Origin: UM-FILTER-38-24 sp041663205 | Lineage (GTDB): Bacteria; Patescibacteriota; Gracilibacteria; UBA1369; LOWO2-01-FULL-3 | Assembly: GCA_041663205.1 (NCBI GenBank) | Contig: JBAZQZ010000023.1 | Coordinates: forward strand, 1-12,259 | Length of the DNA: 12,259 nucleotides | Direction: 5' to 3' | In this document: one piece after another, positions 5,481 through 12,259 of the stretch | Numbering within the stretch: position 1 is the first letter of the stretch | How the letters are laid out: each line of letters begins with the position of its first letter | The notes under the pieces: model-generated | The model's database searches: none | What the model was told of the DNA's origin: nothing | The model's input: only the letters and a program-made list of their open reading frames with translations | Translations under genes and position numbers: made by a program

Positions 5481-6788
5481 ATGCTTAATTTTTTAAGAAA
5501 ACTTATTCCGGACACTCATCCTTTGCGGCTTCTTTATCACAAAATTGCTGCATTTTTTGCGGCGTCTTTAAATTTTTATCCCGCCGACAGTATGATAGTT
5601 ATAGGGGTTACCGGGACCAATGGAAAAACCACCGTTGTGAATCTTATCGCAAATATTTTGACTGCGTGGGGGCAAAAAGTCGGGATGACATCGACCGTGA
5701 ATTTTCAAGTCGGGGACGCGAAATGGACGAATACGACCAAACAAAGTACGCTTGGGGCATTCAAGCTTCAGGGCTTGCTTAAGCGCATGAAGAACGAGGG
5801 GTGTAAATATGCGGTCGTCGAAGTGACTTCTCATTCCGTGACTCAATCCAGAATTTTCGGAATAAATTTTGATGTCGGTGTTATCACAAATGTGACGCCG
5901 GATCATATAGAATATCACGGCGGGTTCAATAATTATTTGAATGAAAAAGCAAAATTTTTCAAAAAAGTTTCAATGGATTCGAAAAAAGTCGGGGTTCCGA
6001 AAGTGCTTGTGTTAAATGCGGACGACCAATATTACAATTTTTTTAATCAATATGTTTCGGACAGAAAAATCACTTATGGGATGAATTATGCGACTGTGTA
6101 CAGCGAAAATGTTGAGAGTACGACAGGCGGATCGAAATTTATTTTGCATGTTCCGAATAATGCGGTGCCTGTTGAAATAAAACTTCCCGGGCAATTTAAT
6201 GTTTACAATGCGCTTGCGGCGGCGAGTGCGTGTATTGCTATCGGGGTGCCGCTTGAAATTATTGAAAAAGGACTTACGGAAAGTACGGGAGTTCCGGGCA
6301 GATTTGAGCAGGTTTATGCGGGGCAGCCTTATAGTGTTGTCGTGGATTATGCGCATACTCCCGAGGCGCTTGAGAGTTTGACGAAGCTCTATAAAGGGCT
6401 TGCAAAAGGCAAATTGTACACTGTGTTTGGGGCGACAGGGGGTGGAAGGGATAAGTCCAAGCGTCCAAGAATGGGGCAGGTCGTGAATGAAAATTCCGAC
6501 TATATTATCGTGACGGATGACGATCCTTACAGTGAGGATGAATGGAGTATTATTGAGCAGGTTTCTTCCGGAATTCCGCGGAAGGAGGGGCATGATTTTT
6601 GGAAGATTCCTGACAGAAGGGAGGCGATTCGTTTGGCGCTTACTTTAGCCAAAGAAGGGGATTGTGTTGTGGTTGCGGGGAAGGGGTGCGAGGAGGTTAT
6701 TATGCTTAGGGGAAAGCGCATTCCGTGGAATGACAAGCAGGTTATCGAGGGGCTTTTAAATAGAGAAGCGGAGATTTACGTTTCTTGA
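5481..6788 (+). CDS. murE: MurE-like UDP-N-acetylmuramyl-tripeptide synthetase lacking the N-terminal domain
   Basis: Adds the third amino acid to the peptidoglycan precursor UDP-MurNAc-L-Ala-D-Glu, using ATP, in the cytoplasm. The product has 435 residues. Seen: P-loop GTNGKTT (45-51); EVTSHSV (114-120); TNVTPDHIEYHG (136-147); K156 at the site of the carbamylated Lys; GVPGRFE (270-276); the C-terminal domain with DYAHTPEALE (289-298), FGATGGGRDKSKRP (316-329), DDDPY (346-350) and GKGCE (400-404). The P-loop comes at residue 45 instead of about 110 as in E. coli, so the uridine-binding N-terminal domain is missing; the first 35 residues are basic and hydrophobic instead. The substrate-selecting DNPR motif reads DDPY, so the third amino acid cannot be read from it. 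An ATG at 5445 in the same frame overlaps ribF; the ATG at 5481, preceded by AAATTT, is preferred. Confidence 0.9.
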   Translation: MLNFLRKLIPDTHPLRLLYHKIAAFFAASLNFYPADSMIVIGVTGTNGKTTVVNLIANILTAWGQKVGMTSTVNFQVGDAKWTNTTKQSTLGAFKLQGLLKRMKNEGCKYAVVEVTSHSVTQSRIFGINFDVGVITNVTPDHIEYHGGFNNYLNEKAKFFKKVSMDSKKVGVPKVLVLNADDQYYNFFNQYVSDRKITYGMNYATVYSENVESTTGGSKFILHVPNNAVPVEIKLPGQFNVYNALAAASACIAIGVPLEIIEKGLTESTGVPGRFEQVYAGQPYSVVVDYAHTPEALESLTKLYKGLAKGKLYTVFGATGGGRDKSKRPRMGQVVNENSDYIIVTDDDPYSEDEWSIIEQVSSGIPRKEGHDFWKIPDRREAIRLALTLAKEGDCVVVAGKGCEEVIMLRGKRIPWNDKQVIEGLLNREAEIYVS

Positions 6789-6810
6789 GTTTTTATTTTT
6801 TGAAATTTTT

Positions 6811-7545
6811 GTGATGGATGGTTTTATTCTAATTGATAAGGAAAAAGGGGTTTCAAGTTTTTTTGTTGTAAAGACTGTTAGAAGAATTTTGGGAGTGAAA
6901 AAAGTCGGACACGGGGGAACGCTCGATCCTTTGGCGACGGGACTTTTGATTTTGGGTGTAGGAAAAGCCACGAAATCTTTGGGGAAATTTTTGGGGTGCG
7001 ACAAAGAGTACAAAGTGACTGCGAAATTTGGTTTTGTTTCGGAGACTTATGATGAAGAGGGGCCGATTTCCGAGGGTTTTCCGGGGGCTGAGGGTTTGTT
7101 GGTGGTCGGAAAAAGGAAAATGGAAGAATTATTCGAGGATGATTGTCAGAAAATAAAAGATGTTATAAAGAAAAATTTTATTGGCGAGATTTTGCAAACT
7201 CCACCTAAGTTTTCGGCGTTAAAAGTTGGGGGAAGGCGGGCATACGAAATGGCCAGAAAGGGCTTGGATGTAACACTTCAGCCGCGCAAAATTTTTGTTC
7301 AAGAATTCAAAATAATGAAGATTGATTTCCCGTTGGTTTCTTTCAGGGTGAAGTGTGGTGGCGGAACTTATATTCGTTCTCTAATTCATGATTTGGGGCA
7401 AGTTTTGGGTGTTGGGGCGTATGTCGACAAACTTCGTAGAACCAAGGTTGGAGAGTTTGATGCGGAGAAGGCTTTTAAGATTGAAGAGGTGGAAAAGTTT
7501 TACGGTGAGGGAATGTCTGAGAAATTTTTAATGAAGGTTTTTTAG
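6811..7545 (+). CDS. truB: tRNA pseudouridine(55) synthase
   Basis: Isomerises U55 in the T-loop of tRNAs. The product has 244 residues from the GTG at 6811 or 243 from the adjacent ATG at 6814; the ATG is at least as likely and the first residue makes little difference. Seen: GFILIDKEKGVSS (4-16); the catalytic loop GGTLDPLATG with Asp 39 (GTG numbering); KEYKVTAKFG; and the C-terminal family phrase GGTYIRSLIHDLG followed by LRRTKVGEF. The protein ends soon after the catalytic domain, so the PUA domain found in longer TruB proteins seems to be missing. The start follows GAAATTTTT without a Shine-Dalgarno sequence. It lies 22-25 bases after murE and is probably the last gene of the operon. 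The next gene is convergent. Confidence 0.93.
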   Translation: MMDGFILIDKEKGVSSFFVVKTVRRILGVKKVGHGGTLDPLATGLLILGVGKATKSLGKFLGCDKEYKVTAKFGFVSETYDEEGPISEGFPGAEGLLVVGKRKMEELFEDDCQKIKDVIKKNFIGEILQTPPKFSALKVGGRRAYEMARKGLDVTLQPRKIFVQEFKIMKIDFPLVSFRVKCGGGTYIRSLIHDLGQVLGVGAYVDKLRRTKVGEFDAEKAFKIEEVEKFYGEGMSEKFLMKVF

Positions 7546-7689
7546 TTTGTAGATCAATCTTGGTATGTTTGGTTGAAGGTTGTTGATTTTGGAATGTGAG
7601 ATGTTTGTGTTGGGCATGCTTTTTTGTGTCTATATCGGCGCTGTAGCTTGTGCCCCGGATTCTGTGTGCGGATTTATTATGTTTTGTTT
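7546..7689. other. Short convergent intergenic region
   Basis: These 144 bases lie between the stops of truB and the HNH gene. They are T/G-rich on the plus strand. I see no tRNA, no coding signal and no strong terminator; the only stem (7555-7561 with 7576-7582) is AU-rich with G-U pairs and a 14-base loop. Confidence 0.5.
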
Positions 7690-8781
7690 TCAGCAGGCTT
7701 TTTTTCGTATTTCTATGTAGTCGATGTCTGTGGAGTGCACAAGCTCGTGATGTTCTTTGCAGAGCGGCGCGAGGTAGTGTGGATTATGGCTTGGTATAGC
7801 GGAAAATCTGCGGACGTGATGGATTTGTGTTGAAGGTTTTTGGCAATTTTTTACGGAACATTTCGTGCCATGTTCGAGGTAAAGGATTTTTTTGACGGAA
7901 ACAGGGATGTGTCTTGATGGCTTGCCGTAGGGTTCTTGGCTGATTTCCTCTTTCTTCTGCGCGATTTCTTGTTCGCGGGTTTTGAGGAATTCGAGTAAAA
8001 GTGTGTTTATGTCGAGGCCTTTTTGTTGAAGTTCAAGAAGTTTTTTTTGGACTTCGGGAGAGAGATTTAAAACCGTTGATTCGAAAATTTTTATTGGTTT
8101 TTCGTCCGCTTTTGCGCGGTTGCCTTCCAGGGATTTTGTGTCAAAACGCATCTGCCCGGGCAGGCTTTTTGAGCCGATTTCTGGCTCAAACAAGCCATTT
8201 TGATTTTGAAAATCCATGTTTTCGCCGGCAGTTTTTTCGACAGTTTTTTCGAAGTTTTCGCCCCCGTTTTTTGTCGCAAATTTTTCATCTCGGACCAAAG
8301 TTTCAACTGCACTTTTTGAAAGAATTTGCACCTGGTTTGCCAGGAATTTTTCATTTTCAGGTTTTGCAATTGAGACAATTCTGGCAAGTTTATTTACACT
8401 CACTTTTCCAGCAACTAAAAGTGTTTTTAAGGCGGGAGTTTCCTCAAATCTTTTTTCCAAATTCAAAACCAATCTTGTCTGTTCTTCGCTTAGTCCTGCC
8501 AGTTTTTTTGAAAATTCAAAAATAGAACAAAAACCTTTTTTCTCGTATAATTTTCGTTTGAAAACTTCGGGAAGTAGTCCCGTAAATCTTTGTCGCCAGA
8601 TTCGCGTGCGTTCGCCGTACTCTTTGCAAAGATTGTATAAATTTTCGTCGGGAAGGGCTGACAGATCGCAGCCAAAAGCCAAAGGTTTCGAGGGCAAAAT
8701 ACTTTTTCTGCCGGATGGCCCTGGTACTGACATGAAATTTTGTTCGATTGTTGCCCTAGTCGTATTGTTTTGATTGTTCAT
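7690..8781 (-). CDS. HNH endonuclease domain protein (DUF222-like architecture)
   Basis: A 363-residue protein. The N-terminal half has the helical layout of DUF222/HNH proteins: an FCSIFEF-type segment, then LSEEQTRLVLNLEKRFEETP and a VSVNKLARIV helix. The middle (about 185-230) is low-complexity and Gln/Asn/Lys-rich. A charged helix (about 255-290) precedes the C-terminal HNH domain: C308 and C313, IHH (320-322), LCKEHHELVH (340-349). The Cys pair and C341/H344 probably bind zinc. The usual Asn before LC in these families aligns with Tyr 336; the nearest Asn is N333, so the motif is either variant or shifted. Its biological role is unknown; members occur as solitary nucleases, and homing, defence or mobile-element links are only possible. 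The ATG at 8781 follows an A-rich tract without a Shine-Dalgarno sequence. Upstream lie a promoter with an inverted repeat and a hairpin repeat region. Confidence 0.85.
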   Translation of the reverse strand: MNNQNNTTRATIEQNFMSVPGPSGRKSILPSKPLAFGCDLSALPDENLYNLCKEYGERTRIWRQRFTGLLPEVFKRKLYEKKGFCSIFEFSKKLAGLSEEQTRLVLNLEKRFEETPALKTLLVAGKVSVNKLARIVSIAKPENEKFLANQVQILSKSAVETLVRDEKFATKNGGENFEKTVEKTAGENMDFQNQNGLFEPEIGSKSLPGQMRFDTKSLEGNRAKADEKPIKIFESTVLNLSPEVQKKLLELQQKGLDINTLLLEFLKTREQEIAQKKEEISQEPYGKPSRHIPVSVKKILYLEHGTKCSVKNCQKPSTQIHHVRRFSAIPSHNPHYLAPLCKEHHELVHSTDIDYIEIRKKAC

Positions 8782-8810
8782 GTTTTAGTTTTTTTAAAGA
8801 TGTTTTGTGC

Positions 8811-8828
8811 CCAGATATTAGCATCTGG
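8811..8828. promoter_or_regulatory. Inverted repeat over the HNH promoter -10 box, candidate operator
   Basis: CCAGAT (8811-8816), a 6-base centre and ATCTGG (8823-8828) form a perfect 6+6 inverted repeat. It covers the -10 box and lies upstream of the predicted start, so it would act as DNA rather than as an mRNA hairpin. A repressor site is plausible; no repressor gene is visible nearby. Confidence 0.4.
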
Positions 8829-8843
8829 AAGCCAAAATTTCAA
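8815..8843 (-). promoter_or_regulatory. Promoter of the HNH gene
   Basis: Minus strand: -35 TTGAAA (8843-8838), a 17-base spacer and -10 TAATAT (8820-8815). The predicted start near 8808 gives a leader of about 27 bases before the ATG at 8781. The -10 box lies inside a perfect inverted repeat. Confidence 0.55.
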
Positions 8844-8890
8844 CTTTTTCGGGTAGCGAATTCTTGAAATGTGACGCGTAATAAAACTCG

Positions 8891-9040
8891 ATATTTCGGC
8901 TAAAGGAAGCCACGAAAAGCACTTGTTTAAAACCAAAAATGTCGCGAAACGCGCGGTTGGGATGCGATAGAGGTGTAGTGTGAACAGGGAGGATTTTGGC
9001 CTAAGGAAGCCGTAAAAACATTTACCCAAGACGAAAAAAT
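8891..9040. repeat. Degenerate direct repeat of 100-base period with a conserved hairpin
   Basis: Bases 8893-8911 and 8993-9011 match at 16 of 19 positions. Each copy can fold the same way: a 4-base arm, GGC, an 8-base loop, GCC, a 2-base bulge, and the complementary arm. The outer arm is TTTC/GAAA in the first copy and TTTT/AAAA in the second, so one base pair changes on both sides. A partial third copy of the core (GGAAGCC) stands at 8827-8833, 78 bases earlier. The period is not a multiple of three, so it is kept at the nucleic-acid level. Confidence 0.55.
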
Positions 9041-9139
9041 ATTACACTATATGTGCTGGCGGGATTCCCCGGTGACGCGTGTCGGCGACGTAAAGTTTTT
9101 TGCTTTACCTCTGTTAAAAAAAACTTCATACTTACCTTC

Positions 9140-10225
9140 GTGGAAAACTTTTTCTCTAATTATTTTTGGATTTTTGTTTCCGCTTTTGCGCTTTGTGCGG
9201 TGATGAGTTTTATTGCCGTGAAGATTTTTCCGAGGTTGAAACTCATGGATCGGCCTGAAAAATATGGCTTAAAAAGGGCGCCGATTCCTTATTATGGCGG
9301 GATTGTTATTTATTTTTCTTTCTTGATTTCCGTTTTGTTTTTTGTGCCGGTGGACAGCCATGTCTTGGGTTTTCTTGTCGGAGCGACGATGATTTTTGTT
9401 TTGGGATTTTTGGATGACAGGTTTAGTCTTAGCCCTTTTTTGCGGCTCTTTATCCAGTTTCTTGCCGCTGTTTGTTTGGTGTTTTTTGGGATCGGAGTGC
9501 TTTCCGTAAATCTTCCTTTTTTAGGGGGAATTGATTTTTCCGTTTTGAAAATCGGGTTTTCTTTTTTTGGACACGACGTGTCTTTTTATTTATTTAGTGC
9601 GATTTTTACAGTTTTGTGGGTATTGGCGATTGTTAACACTATGAATTTTGTGGACGGGATTAGCGGGTTAAATAGCGGTGTTTCGGCGATAAGCGCGTTT
9701 ATAATTTTTCTTTTGAGTATTCATCCCGGGATTCATGAAAATCCTGCGGGGCAGGTTTCTGTGGCTACTATTGCGCTTATTTTGTCAGCTTGCGCTCTTG
9801 CATTTTTTATTTTTGATTTCCCGCCGGCCAAGATTTTGATGGGGGATAGCGGTAGTACGTTTTTCGGTTTTACTATCGCGACTCTTGCGATTTTTTCCGG
9901 GGGGAAAGTTGCGACGGCTTTTTTGGTTTTGGGACTTCCGATTCTTGATATGATTTGGGTTGTTTTGCGAAGAATTTTATCCAAGCAAAGTTTTTGGAGA
10001 GGGGATTTGAAACATTTGCATCATAGGCTTCTAAATGCAGGGTTAAGCGAAAAAAAAGCTGTGTTGTTTTATCTTTTTGTGGTTGCTGTCTTTGGTTTCA
10101 TGGCGGTTACGTTTGTAAGTTCGGATCAGAAATTTTTTGTAATAATAGGGCTTGTTGTTTTGATGCTTTTGTTGGGGTCGGCATTGATATTTCTACCCAG
10201 AGTTAAAGAAAAGAGGCATTTTTAA
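9140..10225 (+). CDS. wecA: Undecaprenyl-phosphate sugar-1-phosphate transferase (WecA/TagO family)
   Basis: Moves a sugar 1-phosphate, typically GlcNAc-1-P, from its UDP form onto undecaprenyl phosphate in the membrane, the first step of a lipid-linked surface glycan. The product has 361 residues with about ten membrane segments. Seen: DRPEKYGLKRAPIPYYGG (37-54); the Mg-binding DD pair (92-93 in GFLDDRF); NFVDGISGL (169-177); MGDSGS (234-239); and HLHHRL (292-297), the WecA/TagO-type His motif that separates it from MraY. I chose the GTG at 9140; the open frame extends to an ATG at 9053, but the added 29 residues are Arg/Lys/Cys-rich, unlike the family. Upstream TTTACC, 17 bases, CATACT would put transcription on the GTG. 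TagO and WecA roles cannot be separated here. The O-antigen-ligase-family protein at 3822-5051 is a likely partner. Confidence 0.88.
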   Translation: MENFFSNYFWIFVSAFALCAVMSFIAVKIFPRLKLMDRPEKYGLKRAPIPYYGGIVIYFSFLISVLFFVPVDSHVLGFLVGATMIFVLGFLDDRFSLSPFLRLFIQFLAAVCLVFFGIGVLSVNLPFLGGIDFSVLKIGFSFFGHDVSFYLFSAIFTVLWVLAIVNTMNFVDGISGLNSGVSAISAFIIFLLSIHPGIHENPAGQVSVATIALILSACALAFFIFDFPPAKILMGDSGSTFFGFTIATLAIFSGGKVATAFLVLGLPILDMIWVVLRRILSKQSFWRGDLKHLHHRLLNAGLSEKKAVLFYLFVVAVFGFMAVTFVSSDQKFFVIIGLVVLMLLLGSALIFLPRVKEKRHF

Positions 10226-10237
10226 ATAGGAGTGTTC

Positions 10238-10266
10238 TTGTTTTTGTTCTCGGTTTGGGGTATAAA
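10238..10266 (+). promoter_or_regulatory. Promoter of dnaG-rpoD
   Basis: TTGTTT (10238-10243), exactly 17 bases, TATAAA (10261-10266). The start is expected near 10273, giving a leader of about 17 bases before the dnaG ATG. It lies wholly in the 64-base gap after the WecA/TagO gene, so dnaG-rpoD is probably a separate transcription unit. Confidence 0.65.
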
Positions 10267-10289
10267 ACACACGGGTTTTTCAAAAATTT

Positions 10290-12071
10290 ATGGGAGATAT
10301 CGTTTCTGACATAAAGGACAGGCTTGATATTGGTGACGTTGTTTCGCAGTACGTTCAACTAAAACGAGCGGGGCATAATTTTAAAGGGCTTTGCCCGTTT
10401 CATAGTGAAAAGACGCCGAGCTTCGTTGTAAGCCCTGAAAAGCAGATTTGTCATTGTTTCGGATGCAATAAAGGTGGCGATATTTTTGGGTTTATTCAGG
10501 AAGTTGAAGGGGTTACTTTTGCCGAGGCGATAAAGATATTGGCGGACAGGGCGGGGCTTAAAATTGAGAGTTTTGATAAAGTTTTGAAAAAAGAAGGGAA
10601 GACCGAAAAAGATGAATATTTCGCAGCGCATGAGCTTGCGTGTGAATTTTTTGAGAAGCAACTTCACTCCACAAATGAAGGGAAAAAAGTTTTGGAATAT
10701 ATGTATTCTCGCGGTGTAAAGGATGAGACCATAAATGAGTTTAGAATCGGTTTTTCTCCTGACAGTTATGATGCGCTTTATCCTGAGCTTTTGAAACGCG
10801 GAGTGAAAAAAGATGTTCTTGTGAAAAGCGGTTTTGTCTCTGTGAAAAATATTTCTTCCGACCAGATTTTTGATAAATTCAGGATGAGGCTTATGTTTCC
10901 GATTTTTGATTCATTCGGCAGAATTTGCGGATTTGGTGGACGGGCTCTTAAGGCCGATCAGATGCCAAAATACTTGAATTCTCCTGAGGATATAATTTAC
11001 AGTAAAAGCAAGGTTCTTTATGGATTTTCTCATGCAAAAAAATACATAAAAGAAGCAAACAGCGTGGTTTTTGTTGAGGGATATTTTGATGTGATTATGC
11101 CGTATCAAGAGGGAGTGAAAAATATTGTTGCGACGAGCGGGACCGCGTTGACAAAGGAGCAGGCGAAAATGATGCGCAGAATAACGCCGAATGCCGTAAC
11201 TTCTTTCGACACCGACAGTGCCGGATTTGAGGCTACCAGAAGGGCTTTTGAGATTTTACAAAACGAGGGTTTTAACATAAAGACCGTTTTTGCATTTGAT
11301 AAAAAAGATCCCGCCGACTTTGTTAAAGAAAATGGCGGAAATGCGTTTAAAGAGGCTGTAATTGGCGCAAAGGATTTTATAAGTTTTTACATGGACAGGC
11401 TTATCAAAGATTTTGATGTCGGAACTTTCGACGGAAGAAAAAATGTTATGAATCTGCTTATGCCTTTTTATAAGGTTATGATGCCTACGGATCGGGATTT
11501 CTATGTAAAGGAGCTTGCCGGTAAGATTTCCATGGGCGAAAAAATTCTTTATGATGAAATTGACAGCTATAAATTGCCGAAAGATCATCCCGCCAGACAA
11601 AGTTTTCAGGATAATTCTTCCGGAGGTTCTTCTGTCAAAAAGTTTGAAATAAGTATCAGCGGTATTATTGTTGGAATTGTTTTGGGGTATTATCGTCTTT
11701 TTCCCGAAATATCCGCTGTTTTGAGTGAGGACGATTTTGACGGGGATTTTAAAAATATTTACAAAGAGTGCTTAAATCAGTATAATTCGTCCCGAACTCA
11801 CGAGGGAAAATGGGATTTTGGGAGTGAGGTTTTAGGCTCTCTTAAGGCCAGTGTTGATGTTTACGTGCTTTATGTCGAGGATAAGTATCAGGATTTTTCG
11901 GATGAAGCTGTGGCACTAGAGGTCAAAAAACTGGTTGACAACATGCGTCGAAGTGCAAAAAATAATACTTTGCGTGAGATACAATTAAAGATGAAGGAGG
12001 CGGAAAAATCCGGAGATAAAGCCTTATTATTAAAACTTTTACAGGAGCAACAAATATTATTATCTAAATAA
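10290..12071 (+). CDS. dnaG: DNA primase
   Basis: Makes RNA primers at the replication fork. The product has 593 residues, a usual length. Domains: a CHC2 zinc-binding domain with C35, H38, C56 and C59 (CPFH, FGC); the catalytic core from about 110, with the RNA-polymerase-like part containing FRMRLMFPIFD (197-207) and GFGGRAL (214-220); the TOPRIM fold with E263 and D267 in VEGYFDVI and the D307/D309 pair in FDTDSAG; and a C-terminal helical region (about 440-593) expected to bind the DnaB helicase. All metal-binding acidic residues are present. The ATG at 10290 follows AAATTT and has no Shine-Dalgarno sequence. rpoD starts 5 bases after the stop, which reproduces the dnaG-rpoD core of the macromolecular-synthesis operon; rpsU, which often precedes it, is not here. 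Confidence 0.97.
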   Translation: MGDIVSDIKDRLDIGDVVSQYVQLKRAGHNFKGLCPFHSEKTPSFVVSPEKQICHCFGCNKGGDIFGFIQEVEGVTFAEAIKILADRAGLKIESFDKVLKKEGKTEKDEYFAAHELACEFFEKQLHSTNEGKKVLEYMYSRGVKDETINEFRIGFSPDSYDALYPELLKRGVKKDVLVKSGFVSVKNISSDQIFDKFRMRLMFPIFDSFGRICGFGGRALKADQMPKYLNSPEDIIYSKSKVLYGFSHAKKYIKEANSVVFVEGYFDVIMPYQEGVKNIVATSGTALTKEQAKMMRRITPNAVTSFDTDSAGFEATRRAFEILQNEGFNIKTVFAFDKKDPADFVKENGGNAFKEAVIGAKDFISFYMDRLIKDFDVGTFDGRKNVMNLLMPFYKVMMPTDRDFYVKELAGKISMGEKILYDEIDSYKLPKDHPARQSFQDNSSGGSSVKKFEISISGIIVGIVLGYYRLFPEISAVLSEDDFDGDFKNIYKECLNQYNSSRTHEGKWDFGSEVLGSLKASVDVYVLYVEDKYQDFSDEAVALEVKKLVDNMRRSAKNNTLREIQLKMKEAEKSGDKALLLKLLQEQQILLSK

Positions 12072-12076
12072 TTCAA

Positions 12077-12259
12077 ATGGCGCGAACAAGTAAATTTATA
12101 AGCCAGCCGACCGATGATCAGTTGTCCAAATTTCCCAAGGAAGTGCAGGAGCTCGTGAAAAAGGGCAAGGGGCAGGGGTTTATCACTCAGCAGGAGCTTC
12201 TTAAGGCTATGCCCAATGTTGAAGAGGATTTGATTCTTTTGGATGAGCTTACCGCCTGG
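12077..12259 (+). CDS. rpoD: Primary sigma factor, N-terminal fragment (cut by window edge)
   Basis: The first 61 codons are in the window. After a short lead, residues 23-61 match sigma region 1.1: a helix with VQELVKKGKGQGFIT (23-37), then QQELLKAMPN and a following acidic helix. Region 1.1 is typical of primary sigma factors; it keeps free sigma from binding DNA. The start is the ATG at 12077, 5 bases after the dnaG stop and without a Shine-Dalgarno sequence. Position after dnaG supports the assignment strongly. The core regions 2 to 4 lie outside the window, so they were not seen. Confidence 0.88.
   Translation, partial: MARTSKFISQPTDDQLSKFPKEVQELVKKGKGQGFITQQELLKAMPNVEEDLILLDELTAW

Larger units (their letters stand above)
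8782..9139. other. Noncoding region between the HNH gene and the WecA/TagO gene
   Basis: These 358 bases hold the HNH promoter, its inverted repeat, the 100-base-period hairpin repeat and possible promoters for the downstream gene (TTTACC at 9021-9026 with TACACT at 9043-9048; TTTACC at 9104-9109 with CATACT at 9127-9132). An open 83-codon frame crosses it on the minus strand, but the repeat copies fall in different frames, so it is probably not coding. Confidence 0.6.

Noticed and set aside
7555..7582. Possible terminator stem after truB
   Set aside because: The stem is AU-rich, uses G-U pairing, has a 14-base loop and only a short T-run; it would be too weak to call.
7620..7680. Possible tRNA-like or GC-rich structured RNA
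   Set aside because: No cloverleaf or T-loop sequence could be found; only a 5-bp stem with a G-U pair.
8778..9029. Minus-strand frame of 83 codons upstream of the HNH gene
   Set aside because: It spans the 100-base-period repeat, whose copies fall in different frames, and it covers the HNH promoter; no family features are visible.
9053..9139. N-terminal extension of the WecA/TagO protein to an upstream ATG
   Set aside because: The added residues are rich in Arg, Lys and Cys and unlike the family, whose N-terminus starts with the first membrane segment; the GTG at 9140 fits better.
1..12259. TGA recoded as glycine
   Set aside because: hpf, murE and the HNH gene all end at TGA at the expected family length, so the standard stop use holds.

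Overview
The window looks like part of a bacterial chromosome from the Candidate Phyla Radiation (Patescibacteria). This is an inference from several traits seen together: a Mur ligase of MurE type without its N-terminal domain, a stand-alone riboflavin kinase, an archaeal-type triosephosphate isomerase, and almost no Shine-Dalgarno sequences. Within the group, Peregrinibacteria is only a guess. TGA works as a normal stop (hpf, murE and the HNH gene end on it at the expected family length), so the Gly-TGA code of Gracilibacteria/Absconditabacteria is not in use.

Layout. Positions 1-2465 are one minus-strand gene running off the left edge. It encodes a large modular protein of unknown function: MORN-like beta-repeats, Ala-rich helices and Ala/Pro-rich linkers. 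A compact divergent promoter region separates it from a plus-strand pair, tpiA (archaeal type) and hpf (long form). Convergent to hpf lies a minus-strand O-antigen ligase/polymerase-family membrane protein. From an overlapping divergent promoter runs a plus-strand cluster of riboflavin kinase, murE-like ligase and truB. A minus-strand HNH nuclease follows, then about 360 bases of noncoding DNA with an inverted repeat and a degenerate 100-base-period hairpin repeat. Last come a WecA/TagO-family sugar-phosphate transferase and the dnaG-rpoD pair of the classical macromolecular-synthesis operon; rpoD is cut by the right edge.

How the genes fit together. Most are housekeeping: glycolysis (tpiA), ribosome hibernation (hpf), flavin cofactor (ribF kinase domain), peptidoglycan precursor (murE), tRNA modification (truB), replication priming (dnaG) and the main sigma factor (rpoD). 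WecA/TagO and the O-antigen-ligase protein suggest a lipid-linked surface glycan. The accessory parts are the repeat protein at the left and the HNH gene with its flanking repeats. No tRNA, rRNA, CRISPR array, insertion sequence or convincing intrinsic terminator was found.

The plus strand is rich in G and T throughout, even where the gene is on the minus strand, which suggests that it is the leading strand here.
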